DNA from: Chloroflexota bacterium
GTDB lineage: Bacteria; Chloroflexota; Anaerolineae; UBA2200
Direction: 5' to 3'
NCBI GenBank assembly: GCA_014360905.1
Contig: JACIWW010000010.1
Coordinates: 1 to 64,000 of the forward strand
DNA: 64,000 nucleotides
Shown: piece by piece, positions 1 through 7,983 of the stretch
Numbering within the stretch: position 1 is the first letter of the stretch
How the letters are laid out: each line of letters opens with the position of its first letter
Notes under the pieces: generated by a model
Database searches by the model: none
The model's input: the letters and a program-made list of their open reading frames with translations, nothing else
What the model was told of the DNA's origin: nothing
Made by a program: the position numbers and the translations under genes

Positions 1-84
1 TAGCTCCTCTTGCAAGGCAGCTACTTGTGCGCGCAAAGTATTGTTCTCAGCACGGAGGGCAACGACTTCTTCTTCCAGTGTCAT
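1..84 (-). CDS. N-terminal fragment of a coiled-coil protein, possibly an IS66-type transposase
   Basis: An ATG at 84 opens 28 sense codons that run off the left edge. The peptide begins MTLEEEVVALRAENNTLRAQ and continues in Leu/Glu/Ala heptads. That kind of short coiled coil precedes the Ser/Pro-rich segment of IS66-family transposases, but a cell-division or regulatory coiled-coil protein is equally possible from 28 residues. The start follows an extended -10 by only 6 nt with no ribosome-binding site, so the message may be leaderless. The reading frame is well supported, the family is not. Confidence 0.45.
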   Translation of the reverse strand, partial: MTLEEEVVALRAENNTLRAQVAALQEEL

Positions 85-90
85 GTGCTC

Positions 91-121
91 AGTATACCAC
101 AGCTAGCCCTAATCTGAACAA
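91..121 (-). promoter_or_regulatory. Promoter of the left-edge gene, leaderless type
   Basis: On the minus strand TGG-TATACT forms a TGn-extended -10 (91-96). TTGTTC lies 19 bp upstream (116-121). The ATG follows the -10 by 6 nt, which would put the first transcribed base at about the A of the ATG. Confidence 0.4.
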
Positions 122-163
122 TTACGTGTGCATGTGACTGCTTTTCCCTTTTGCAGTGTATTG

Positions 164-172
164 TGATAGAAT
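164..172 (+). promoter_or_regulatory. Extended -10 upstream of fmt
   Basis: TGA-TAGAAT is a TGn-extended -10 box 33 bp before the fmt start. No convincing -35 is visible. It is the only promoter-like element between the divergent left-edge gene and fmt. Confidence 0.35.
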
Positions 173-205
173 GACTTCTGGTTTCCGTTTTCTAGAAAGG
201 TTGAC

Positions 206-1135
206 ATGGAACGCATCGTCTTCATGGGCACGCCGCGCTTCGGTCAGTTGATTCTGGAAGCGCTCATTGGCCACTATGAGGTTGTGGCGGTGGTCACCCA
301 ACCAGATCGCGAAGGCGGACGTGGCCGAAAGGTAATTATCCCTCCAGTAAAGGCTCTGGCGCTGGCGCATAACTTGTCGGTGTTGCAGCCAGTTAAGGTG
401 CGGCAGCCTGAGTTCGTCCAACAATTGCACGATCTAGCACCAACGGCCATTGTGGTGGCTGCTTTTGGGCAAATCCTGCCCCCCACGATTCTATCCCTGC
501 CGCCGTATGGCTGCATCAACGTACATGCGTCCTTGCTGCCACGCCACCGTGGGGCAGCACCCATCCCGGCGGCGATATTGGCTGGTGACGCACAAACTGG
601 CGTCACGATTATGCTCATGGATGAGGGTTTGGACACTGGCCCGATTTTGGGTCAGGCAGCACTAGAGATTCTCCCTGATGACACCACCGCTTCGCTTACG
701 GAAAGATTAGGGAATCTAGGAGGGCAACTTATTCTGGATACCTTGCCCCGCTGGCTGGCAGGCGAGATCACGCCGCAAAAGCAGGATGACCGTCTAGTCA
801 CATACAGCAAACTTTTGCGTAAGGAGGATGGTCACATTCGCTGGACCGAGCCTGCGGAGTTGATTGCACGGAAATGTCGCGCTTTTTATCCCTGGCCAGG
901 GGCGTTTACTTTCTGGGGAGAGAGAGAACTCAAAGTGCTGCGCGCACGGCCTTGTTTGGCGCCTTATCCCGAAAGGATACCAGGCAAGGTAATACGAGTC
1001 AATTCTGAGATAGCCGTGGTTACAGGAGAGGGATTGCTTGTTCTGGAAGAGGTGCAACTAGCCGGGAAGCGTCCATTGACAGGTCCAGAGTTTGTCCGTG
1101 GTCAGCGAGACTTTGTAGGGTCCTTGCTGCAGTAA
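206..1135 (+). CDS. fmt: Methionyl-tRNA formyltransferase
   Basis: Formylates initiator Met-tRNA using 10-formyl-tetrahydrofolate, in the cytosol. The 309 residues match the usual length. The N-terminal formyltransferase domain has the NVHASLLPRHRGAAPI segment (catalytic Asn/His region) and the later LMDEGLDTGPIL segment with the catalytic Asp. The C-terminal half is the OB-like tRNA-binding domain. The ATG at 206 follows a weak AAAGG. It is first in a rightward run of housekeeping genes; no def (peptide deformylase) gene, its common partner, lies in the window. Confidence 0.97.
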   Translation: MERIVFMGTPRFGQLILEALIGHYEVVAVVTQPDREGGRGRKVIIPPVKALALAHNLSVLQPVKVRQPEFVQQLHDLAPTAIVVAAFGQILPPTILSLPPYGCINVHASLLPRHRGAAPIPAAILAGDAQTGVTIMLMDEGLDTGPILGQAALEILPDDTTASLTERLGNLGGQLILDTLPRWLAGEITPQKQDDRLVTYSKLLRKEDGHIRWTEPAELIARKCRAFYPWPGAFTFWGERELKVLRARPCLAPYPERIPGKVIRVNSEIAVVTGEGLLVLEEVQLAGKRPLTGPEFVRGQRDFVGSLLQ

Positions 1136-1201
1136 GGTTCTGTGTGATAGCCAACGAGCTCGATCACGCTTGGGTAGCGATAATTGGCACCCTTGGGCTA
1201 T

Positions 1202-1230
1202 TTGTCAAGAAGGCCTATTGCCTCTATAAT
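1202..1230 (+). promoter_or_regulatory. Promoter of the HPr gene
   Basis: TTGTCA (1202-1207) and TATAAT (1225-1230) are separated by 17 bp. They lie about 70 bp before the HPr ATG, so the HPr-lipB-topA stretch can be transcribed independently of fmt. Confidence 0.75.
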
Positions 1231-1301
1231 CTCTACGATGCGTAGTCTGCCAGTGATTGCGTACGCAGCATGTTTCAAGAGGAGAGATAAGACCGGTAAC
1301 T

Positions 1302-1571
1302 ATGCAAGAAGTCACATTAGTTGTTCGACACAAAGTGGGTTTGCACGCCAGACCCGCAGCCATGTTTGTCCAGACAGCGAAGCAATTCAAGTCTGAAATT
1401 CTTGTGCGAAAAGATGAGCGTGAGGCCAATGCTAAGAGCATTCTCTCCATACTTACGCTCGGAGTGAACCAGGGCTCTGTTATCACGGTCAAAGCAAATG
1501 GTGAGGATGAGGAACAAGCCCTGAAAGCCCTCCAAGAGTTGGTGGAGGCGAATTTTGGTGAAGCCGAATGA
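1302..1571 (+). CDS. HPr family phosphocarrier protein
   Basis: Small PTS phosphocarrier of 89 residues. The active-site histidine falls at residue 15 in GLHARPAA, and the regulatory serine at residue 46 in NAKSILSILTLGV, both canonical positions, so HPr kinase-type control is conceivable. I chose the ATG at 1302 because it gives canonical numbering; an in-frame TTG at 1257 would add 15 residues and sits too close to the promoter. A purine-rich GGAGAG lies 16 nt upstream, a long spacing. No enzyme I or enzyme II gene is in the window, so transport versus purely regulatory use is open. Confidence 0.93.
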   Translation: MQEVTLVVRHKVGLHARPAAMFVQTAKQFKSEILVRKDEREANAKSILSILTLGVNQGSVITVKANGEDEEQALKALQELVEANFGEAE

Positions 1572-1646
1572 GGAGCGCTGAGTAAGAAATACTCGTGATG
1601 AGGAATGAGTGTTTCATGCTCCGTTTTGTTTGCTACCTACTAGAAG

Positions 1647-2375
1647 GTGGTGGCGTATCCCTTGCTCGTCCTGAATTTGGGTTTAGAGCCTTATGAACGT
1701 GCATGGGAATTACAGCATTGTTTGGTCAAGGCCCGGCAAGAGGGGCGCATTGACGATATTCTGATACTGCTCGAGCACGAGCCTGTGATTACCCTTGGTC
1801 GCACCGGCGATCCAAGCCACATCCTGGCCTCTGCGGATGAACTGCGCGAGGCAGGCATTGTGGTACACAGGGTGGAACGCGGTGGAGATGTCACCTATCA
1901 TGGCCCAGGGCAACTGGTGGGTTATCCGATTCTACATCTGGAGGCGCATCACTTGGGTGTCTCCGATTACATGCATGCCCTTGAAGATGTATTGATTCGC
2001 ACTTTACACGACTTTGGCTTATCCGCTTACCGCCGAACAGGTATTATTGGCGTATGGGTTGGCGAAAGAAAGATCGCGGCACTGGGTGCACGGGTGGAAC
2101 GGGGAGTAACCTATCACGGTTTTGCCTTGAATGTGGCTCCTAACTTGGAACATTTTGCTCTGATTGTGCCCTGCGGACTGACGGATGCATCTGTTACCTC
2201 CATGCAACGCGAATTGGGAAAACCTGTTGAGATGCATTTTGTGCGCGAGCGAGTGATATGGAATTTTGGTCAGGTCTTTGCAGCGCCCATGAAAGAGGTG
2301 ACTCTTGCCCAACTCCCTTTATCCAACCCACGAGAGGCCGGCTTTGAGACTGGTCCGCTGGCCATAACGCACTGA
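1647..2375 (+). CDS. lipB: Octanoyl-[ACP]:protein octanoyltransferase LipB
   Basis: Transfers octanoyl groups from acyl-carrier protein to lipoyl domains, the first step of lipoate assembly. The 242 residues contain the signature RGGDVTYHGPGQLVGYP, the IAALGARVERGVTYHG segment with the catalytic Lys region, and PCGLTDASVTS with the catalytic Cys. The start is uncertain: GTG codons occur at 1647 and 1650 and a TTG at 1659. An AGAAGG at 1642-1647 overlaps the first of these and would suit the downstream choices better. The next gene, topA, follows after 44 bp. Confidence 0.95.
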   Translation: MVAYPLLVLNLGLEPYERAWELQHCLVKARQEGRIDDILILLEHEPVITLGRTGDPSHILASADELREAGIVVHRVERGGDVTYHGPGQLVGYPILHLEAHHLGVSDYMHALEDVLIRTLHDFGLSAYRRTGIIGVWVGERKIAALGARVERGVTYHGFALNVAPNLEHFALIVPCGLTDASVTSMQRELGKPVEMHFVRERVIWNFGQVFAAPMKEVTLAQLPLSNPREAGFETGPLAITH

Positions 2376-2419
2376 AGGGTACTACGCTAGATGGTGTATT
2401 CTCCAAAGGGGATTTCCTA

Positions 2420-4822
2420 ATGGAAGGGCAGGAAGTCATCGCCTACTGCCTGAAATGCCGTGAAAAAAGGATTCTGCAAAATCCTGAACCTATCTATACC
2501 GCGGCAAGGAACCCAGCAACACGCGGCAGATGTCCGGTCTGCGGCACTACTCTAGTGAAAATGGGCCGTACGGAAGCCCATGCTGCTATACCCGCACCCC
2601 CACGTACAGCCCGTACTCGCAAGGCAGAGGATACTGCAGAGAGAAAACGCAACAGTCGGTTGGTCATCGTTGAATCCCCAGCCAAAGCGAGGACTGTGGG
2701 CAGATTCCTCGGCAAGGAATACCAGGTTGAGGCTTCAGTTGGGCATGTACGGGATCTTCTGCGTTCCCGTCTGAGCGTGGACGTGGAGAACGACTTTGCC
2801 CCAACTTATCACGTGCCAAAGGAGAAGCGCGAAACCGTCCAGCGCTTGAAAAAAGTGGTTAGCCATGCCAGAGAAGTCTACCTGGCCACTGACCCCGACC
2901 GTGAAGGAGAGGCCATCGCCTGGCATTTGATTGCTGCTGCAGCCATTCCCGAAGAAATTGCCCACCGCGTTGTTTTCCATGAGATTACAGATGCAGCGGT
3001 TAAGGAAGCATTTGCGCACCCTCGGAAACTGGACATGGATCTGGTCAACGCCCAACAAGCCCGGCGCATCCTAGACCGCCTGGTAGGCTATAAAATTAGC
3101 CCGTTACTGTGGCATAAAGTGCGCAGCCGTCTTTCAGCCGGTCGGGTGCAGTCTGTAGCGGTACGCCTAATCGTGGAGCGCGAACGAGAGATACAGGCTT
3201 TCATCCCAGTCGAGTATTGGTCTATTGCGGCAGAACTAGCCAAGCAGGAGACGCGCGCACTTGAGCCGCGACCCAGTTTCATTGCGAAATTGATAAAGAT
3301 CCGCGGCGAGGAAGTTGACCTCAAGGATGAACCAGCAGCCCAGTCTATTGTGGATGACCTGGAAGGCGCCCTCTACATTGTGGGTGATGTACGCAAGTTT
3401 CAGCGGCAGCGCAAGCCGCCTGCCCCGTTCATTACTAGTAGCCTGCAGCAGGAGGCATTCCGCCATTTGGGCTTTACTGCCAAACGTACAATGGCCGTCG
3501 CTCAACAGCTCTACGAAGGCGTAGACCTAGGTCAGGGCGAGCGCGTCGGTTTGATTACCTACATGCGCACGGATTCCACCAATATTGCTCCAGAAGCAGT
3601 TGGACAAGCAAGATCTTATATCGAAAAGAAATTTGGCGGCAATTTTTTGCCGGAAAAACCGCCCTTTTACAAAACGCGCGCCGTGAAGGCGCAAGAAGCT
3701 CACGAGTGCATCCGCCCTACTTCGGTCTGGCGTGAGCCAGATGCCATCAAAAACTACTTGGATACAGATCAATATTGCCTTTATCAACTAATCTGGAAAC
3801 GGTTCATCGCCAGTCAGATGCGTCCAGCTATCTATGATGTGACCTCTGTGGATATCAAGGCTGGCCATCTGGAAGCAGAGAGGACTGTGCCTGAAGGTAA
3901 TGCTCTTCAATCGTTCCTAGATGCGCTGCCTTATCTCTTTCGTGTCACCGGTTCCACTCTTGCCTTCCCTGGCTTCCTGCTGGTGTATGAGGAGGCAAAA
4001 GATGAGGGCGTGATTGCGGAAGAAGACGCGGGTGCCCTGCCCCGGCTCGAAATTGGCGAGATTCTGGATTTGCTTCGGTTGATCCCGGAGCAGCATTTTA
4101 CTCAACCGCCTCCGCGTTATACCGAAGCCTCCCTGATACGCGAACTTGAGAAGCATGGCATTGGCCGACCCAGCACTTATGCTCCCATACTGTCCACGAT
4201 ACAGGAACGAGGTTATGTGGATCGGGCGAATAAACATTTGGTACCTACGGAACTGGGGTTCCTGGTCAATGACCTCTTGGTGGAGCATTTTCCAGATATT
4301 GTGGATGTTCAATTCACAGCGCACATGGAGGAAGACCTCGATCGCATTGCCGCAGGGGAACGAGAGTGGGTGGCTGTACTGCGCGAATTCTACGGACCTT
4401 TTGAGCGCACTTTGCAGATGGCCGAGCAAAACATGCAAAAAATAGACCTAGCCCCTGAAGAAACAGGGCTAATTTGTGAGAAGTGTGGCAGTCCTATGGT
4501 GGTCAAGTTAGGACGCTACGGAAAATTCATTGCCTGCAGCAATTTTCCTCAGTGCCGCAATACCCGACCTTACGTAGTTAAAACGGGAGCCAAATGCCCC
4601 CAGTGTGGTGGGGATTTGCTGGAGAGAAGGACTCGCAAAAAGCGCATTTTCTACGGTTGTGCCAACTACCCTACTTGCCAGTTCACCATCTGGCAACGTC
4701 CTTTGGCAAAGGCTTGCCCAAACTGTGGTGGTTTGCTCATTGAATCTGGCAAAGGGAAAGCAAAATGCTTGCGTTGCCAGCAGGTATTCAAGAGCGAGGT
4801 GGAATCTGAGAAGAGAACTTGA
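2420..4822 (+). CDS. topA: DNA topoisomerase I with extra N-terminal zinc ribbon
   Basis: Type IA topoisomerase of 800 residues that relaxes negative supercoils. The Toprim domain starts near residue 80 (LVIVESPAKA) and carries DPDREGEAIAWHL at about residue 157. The active-site tyrosine is Y381 in GLITYMRTDST. Three C-terminal zinc-binding modules (CEKCG, CPQCG, CPNCG pairs) complete the protein. Unusually, the first ~78 residues are an extra CLKC...CPVC zinc ribbon resembling DUF5679, followed by a basic linker. The 3' end overlaps the putative start of the xer gene. Confidence 0.97.
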   Translation: MEGQEVIAYCLKCREKRILQNPEPIYTAARNPATRGRCPVCGTTLVKMGRTEAHAAIPAPPRTARTRKAEDTAERKRNSRLVIVESPAKARTVGRFLGKEYQVEASVGHVRDLLRSRLSVDVENDFAPTYHVPKEKRETVQRLKKVVSHAREVYLATDPDREGEAIAWHLIAAAAIPEEIAHRVVFHEITDAAVKEAFAHPRKLDMDLVNAQQARRILDRLVGYKISPLLWHKVRSRLSAGRVQSVAVRLIVEREREIQAFIPVEYWSIAAELAKQETRALEPRPSFIAKLIKIRGEEVDLKDEPAAQSIVDDLEGALYIVGDVRKFQRQRKPPAPFITSSLQQEAFRHLGFTAKRTMAVAQQLYEGVDLGQGERVGLITYMRTDSTNIAPEAVGQARSYIEKKFGGNFLPEKPPFYKTRAVKAQEAHECIRPTSVWREPDAIKNYLDTDQYCLYQLIWKRFIASQMRPAIYDVTSVDIKAGHLEAERTVPEGNALQSFLDALPYLFRVTGSTLAFPGFLLVYEEAKDEGVIAEEDAGALPRLEIGEILDLLRLIPEQHFTQPPPRYTEASLIRELEKHGIGRPSTYAPILSTIQERGYVDRANKHLVPTELGFLVNDLLVEHFPDIVDVQFTAHMEEDLDRIAAGEREWVAVLREFYGPFERTLQMAEQNMQKIDLAPEETGLICEKCGSPMVVKLGRYGKFIACSNFPQCRNTRPYVVKTGAKCPQCGGDLLERRTRKKRIFYGCANYPTCQFTIWQRPLAKACPNCGGLLIESGKGKAKCLRCQQVFKSEVESEKRT

Positions 4823-5723
4823 ACGCTTTCTGACCTACTTGATAGCCGAGAAGAACGCCTCGATTCACACCATTGATAATTATCGGCGTGAGATTGAGGA
4901 ATGTCTGACATTTCTAGAGGAACAGGGAGTGCGCACCTGGGATAATGTAGACCGACTGGTATTGCGGCGTTATCTGGCTTGGCTGAATGCCCAAGGTTAT
5001 GCGAAAGCCAGTGTGGTGCGGCGGCTGTCGGAACTGCGCTCTTTTGGTCGTTTTCTCATGCGAGAGGGCATTGTCCCTATCAACCCATTCCGTGCCGTGT
5101 CCTCACCCAAGATGTCCAGGCATCTCCCTGTACCCCTTTCAGTGCAAGAGACGGTGGCGTTGCTCAGCGCCCCGGATGCGACCACCCCACAGGGGTTGCG
5201 CGATCGTGCTATTCTCGAAGTACTGTACAGCAGTGGATTGCGCGTCAGCGAATTAGCAGGCCTAAACATAAATGATATAGATTGGGGGCGAAGCGAACTG
5301 AGGGTATTAGGCAAGGGCGCCAAGGAGCGTATTGTATTCCTTGGACAGCCAGCTCTAGCAGCGCTGCGAGCATATCTCGAGGGAGGTCGGCCCTATCTGC
5401 TGCAGGATAAGACGAGCACCGCGCTCTTTCTGAACCGCTTGGGCAGCAGGCTTACCACACGCAGCATTATGAACTTGCTGAAAAAGTATAGTCGTATGAT
5501 CGGTTTGGAGAAGCGAGTCACGCCTCATACGTTGCGGCACACCTTTGCCACACATCTCTTGGATGGCGGTGCTGACCTGAGGTCAGTTCAGGAATTGCTA
5601 GGGCATGCTCTTCTGACCACAACACAGATCTATACTCACGTCAGCCAGAGCCGTGCTCGTGAGGTATATCTCCGCTCACATCCATTGGCTAAGGCAAGTC
5701 CAGATGGTAACATCCATGGTTAA
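4806..5723 (+). CDS. Tyrosine site-specific recombinase, XerC/XerD type
   Basis: Recombinase for chromosome-dimer resolution. From the proposed start, catalytic residues are R146 (SGLRVSE), K170 (LGKGAKER), H241 and R244 (HTLRHTFATH), H267 (LGHALL) and Y276 (IYTHVS). The N-terminal SAM-like core-binding domain starts at ELERFLTYLIAEK. There is no ATG or GTG at the expected N-terminus. A CTG at 4806 follows a GAGG at 4796-4799 by 6 nt and gives 305 residues with the right beginning; TTG at 4740 (327 aa) or TTG at 4839 (294 aa) are alternatives. The frame overlaps the last codons of topA. XerC versus XerD cannot be settled here. Confidence 0.93.
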   Translation: MRRELERFLTYLIAEKNASIHTIDNYRREIEECLTFLEEQGVRTWDNVDRLVLRRYLAWLNAQGYAKASVVRRLSELRSFGRFLMREGIVPINPFRAVSSPKMSRHLPVPLSVQETVALLSAPDATTPQGLRDRAILEVLYSSGLRVSELAGLNINDIDWGRSELRVLGKGAKERIVFLGQPALAALRAYLEGGRPYLLQDKTSTALFLNRLGSRLTTRSIMNLLKKYSRMIGLEKRVTPHTLRHTFATHLLDGGADLRSVQELLGHALLTTTQIYTHVSQSRAREVYLRSHPLAKASPDGNIHG

Positions 5724-5748
5724 ATCTTGTTACATAGGGAGGACAATA

Positions 5749-6810
5749 ATGCGCCTAGCGAAGCTACGACGAGTTCTCACGGAACAGGCATTGGATGCAA
5801 TCCTTATCACGAGGCCGGAAAACCAGCGCTATTTAAGTGGTTTCACAGGCGGAGAAGGCGCATTGGTAATCACGCAGGACGAAGCGCTATTGCTCACTGA
5901 TTTTCGTTACTTTGAGCAGGTTGCGGAAGAAGCTCCGGATTTCCAGCTCGTAAAACTAGAAGATAAGATGCCTCAAGTGCTCAAACGTCTCTTCAAGACG
6001 CGAGCAGTGAAAAACTTGGGATTTGAAAGCACACACGTGGCCTTTGCCCAATATCAGGAATGGAGAAGAGCCACACGGGGCATCAAATGGGTTCCGACCA
6101 AAGACGTGGTGGAAACCATTCGCATGATCAAGGATGAGGGCGAATTGGAGAAAATTAGGAAAGCAGTCAGTATAGCAGATATGGCATCCGATTATATCCG
6201 AGGCTTTGTCAAGCCAGGCATGACTGAGAAGCAAATTGCCTGGGAACTGGAATCCTACATGCGTACTCATGGCGCCGAAGGCATTGCCTTTCCCTTTATT
6301 GTAGGCTCTGGACCCAATGGGGCCAAACCACATGCAGTCGTTCAGGACCGGCCCGTCCAAGAGGGCGAACCAATTGTCCTGGACATGGGCGCTAAAGTAG
6401 ATGGCTACCACTCTGACCTAACCCGTACGATATGCCTTGGCAAACCAGATCAGAAGTTGCAGGAGGTGTACCAGGTTGTCTTGCGTGCGCAGTTGGCGGC
6501 TGAAGAGCAGGCCAGACCAGGCATGAAAGGGCAGGAAGTCGACGCAATCGCACGTAACATCATCGCTGAAGCTGGTTATAAGGAGTATTTTGGGCATGGA
6601 CTTGGACATGGCGTAGGATTAGCTGTGCACGAAGGCCCAGGAGTCAACATGACATCTACCACCGTTCTGGAGCCGGGCATGGTTTGCACTATAGAGCCTG
6701 GCATTTACCTCACTGGGTGGGGTGGGGTACGGATTGAGGACATGGTGCTATTCAAAGAGGATGGAATAGAGGTTCTGAGCAAGGCATGCAAGGAACTCTG
6801 TGCACAGTAA
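5749..6810 (+). CDS. M24 family aminopeptidase (Xaa-Pro peptidase type)
   Basis: Metallopeptidase of 353 residues with a creatinase-like N-terminal domain (about 1-125) and a C-terminal pita-bread domain. Metal ligands are visible: Asp in VLDMGAKVDGYHSDLTRT (two Asp), His in GHGLGHGVGLAVHE, Glu in CTIEPGIY and Glu in RIEDMV. It probably cleaves Xaa-Pro N-termini or Xaa-Pro dipeptides in the cytosol. The ATG at 5749 has a strong GGGAGGA SD 5 nt upstream; the open frame before it lacks one. It follows the xer gene by 25 bp. Confidence 0.94.
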   Translation: MRLAKLRRVLTEQALDAILITRPENQRYLSGFTGGEGALVITQDEALLLTDFRYFEQVAEEAPDFQLVKLEDKMPQVLKRLFKTRAVKNLGFESTHVAFAQYQEWRRATRGIKWVPTKDVVETIRMIKDEGELEKIRKAVSIADMASDYIRGFVKPGMTEKQIAWELESYMRTHGAEGIAFPFIVGSGPNGAKPHAVVQDRPVQEGEPIVLDMGAKVDGYHSDLTRTICLGKPDQKLQEVYQVVLRAQLAAEEQARPGMKGQEVDAIARNIIAEAGYKEYFGHGLGHGVGLAVHEGPGVNMTSTTVLEPGMVCTIEPGIYLTGWGGVRIEDMVLFKEDGIEVLSKACKELCAQ

Positions 6811-6828
6811 TTGCCCGTCATTTGCCGC

Positions 6829-6857
6829 TTGTATTTGCTGTCAAGTTGTGCTATAAT
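6829..6857 (+). promoter_or_regulatory. Promoter of the 6875 membrane-protein gene
   Basis: TTGTAT (6829-6834), 17 bp, TATAAT (6852-6857). Transcription should start near 6864, giving an 11-nt leader that still contains the GGAGGT SD. Confidence 0.75.
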
Positions 6858-6874
6858 TGTACCGGAGGTGCAAA

Positions 6875-7924
6875 ATGGCCGAAAAGGATATGAGCGCTTG
6901 GATTCGCAAAAAAATCACTATCGAAGTTGTCATTGCGTTCGTCCTAGGCCTCGTCCTGGGCCTCGTTGTGCTGGGCTGGTGGCTTTGGCCAGTGCAATGG
7001 ACGAATGCTGATCCGGCTGATCTGAGGCCGAGCCACAAGGAAACCTACCTGCAAATGATCGCCGAGTCGTATGCTCTAACTGGTAATGCTGAAGTAGCCC
7101 GCGCAAGGCTGGAAGCACTGAAGAGGCCCGGACAGAAGGATGTCGATTTATCCATCATGCTGAGCGATCTAATTCAAGCGCAGGTTAAGGCGGGCAAGCC
7201 AATGGAGGCCATGCGCCTGCAAGGACTTTTATCAGGTATGGGTTTGCCGCCAGTTCCTACTCCTGTTCCAACACCCGTGCAACCTGCTACGACCACAGGA
7301 AGGCAAATTCTGCGCATTTTTGGCATCCTGTTCTTTTTACTCCTTCTCGGTGTAGGGGCGCTACTGTTTTTGACACAGCTACAAAAAAGAGAACCCTCGC
7401 GACGCAGACGCCCATCACCGTATACAGGCGAGGCTCTAGCCAGAGTGCCAGAAGTGGAGCGCGAGGTCAGCCCGGCACCCTCGCCAGCAGAGGGCTCTTT
7501 TGGGCACTTTGAGACCACATACAAACTCGGCGATGAGGAGTATGACGTCTCCTACAGCATCGAGTCGGTTACAGGTGAGTTTCTTGGCGAGTGTGGGGTC
7601 AGCGCCATGGAGAAAGTAGGTAGCGGCGCACCTATGCGATTCACTGCCTTTGATGTCTGGCTGTTTGACAAACTGGATTCTCGCACGGTGACCAAAGTGC
7701 TAATGAGCGAGCGCGCCTTCGCCGATCAGGCGTTGCGAGAGAAGCTTGCCGACAAAGGTGAATTGATCCGCGCAGTAGAGGGCCAGGTTGTAACTCTCGA
7801 AACCGCAAATCTGCGCCTGGATGCCATGATTACTGGCCTTGAGTACGAGAGTGGCTCGAACAATGGAGTCTTTGCCAGGTTAACAACTAAACTGGAAATC
7901 TCGGCGAAAGGGGCTATTGCCTAG
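6875..7924 (+). CDS. Hypothetical bitopic membrane protein
   Basis: 349 residues, no family recognised. There is one TM helix near residues 18-38 (VVIAFVLGLVLGLVVLGWW) and a helical, TPR-like segment outside it (SYALTGNAEVARARLEAL). A Pro/Thr linker (VPTPVPTPVQP) leads to a second TM helix near residue 150 (ILRIFGILFFLLLLGVGALL). A basic patch (REPSRRRRP) and a folded C-terminal domain of about 150 residues follow. By the positive-inside rule both termini are probably cytoplasmic. The ATG at 6875 follows GGAGGT by 5 nt and the gene has its own promoter and terminator. Function unknown. Confidence 0.85.
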   Translation: MAEKDMSAWIRKKITIEVVIAFVLGLVLGLVVLGWWLWPVQWTNADPADLRPSHKETYLQMIAESYALTGNAEVARARLEALKRPGQKDVDLSIMLSDLIQAQVKAGKPMEAMRLQGLLSGMGLPPVPTPVPTPVQPATTTGRQILRIFGILFFLLLLGVGALLFLTQLQKREPSRRRRPSPYTGEALARVPEVEREVSPAPSPAEGSFGHFETTYKLGDEEYDVSYSIESVTGEFLGECGVSAMEKVGSGAPMRFTAFDVWLFDKLDSRTVTKVLMSERAFADQALREKLADKGELIRAVEGQVVTLETANLRLDAMITGLEYESGSNNGVFARLTTKLEISAKGAIA

Positions 7925-7951
7925 TTTTGGCTCTGTGCATTGGCAGTCGAA

Positions 7952-7983
7952 GGACGCAGGGTTTTTCCCTTGCGTCCTTTTTT
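7952..7983 (+). terminator. Intrinsic terminator after the 6875 gene
   Basis: GGACGCAGGG pairs with CCCTTGCGTCC (one bulge) around a T5 loop and is followed by TTTTTT. It overlaps the 3' end of the convergent dGTPase gene. Confidence 0.85.

Noticed and set aside
3917-4438. 173-codon open frame antisense to topA
   Set aside because: Lies entirely within the well-supported topA gene, with no promoter, SD or recognisable family.
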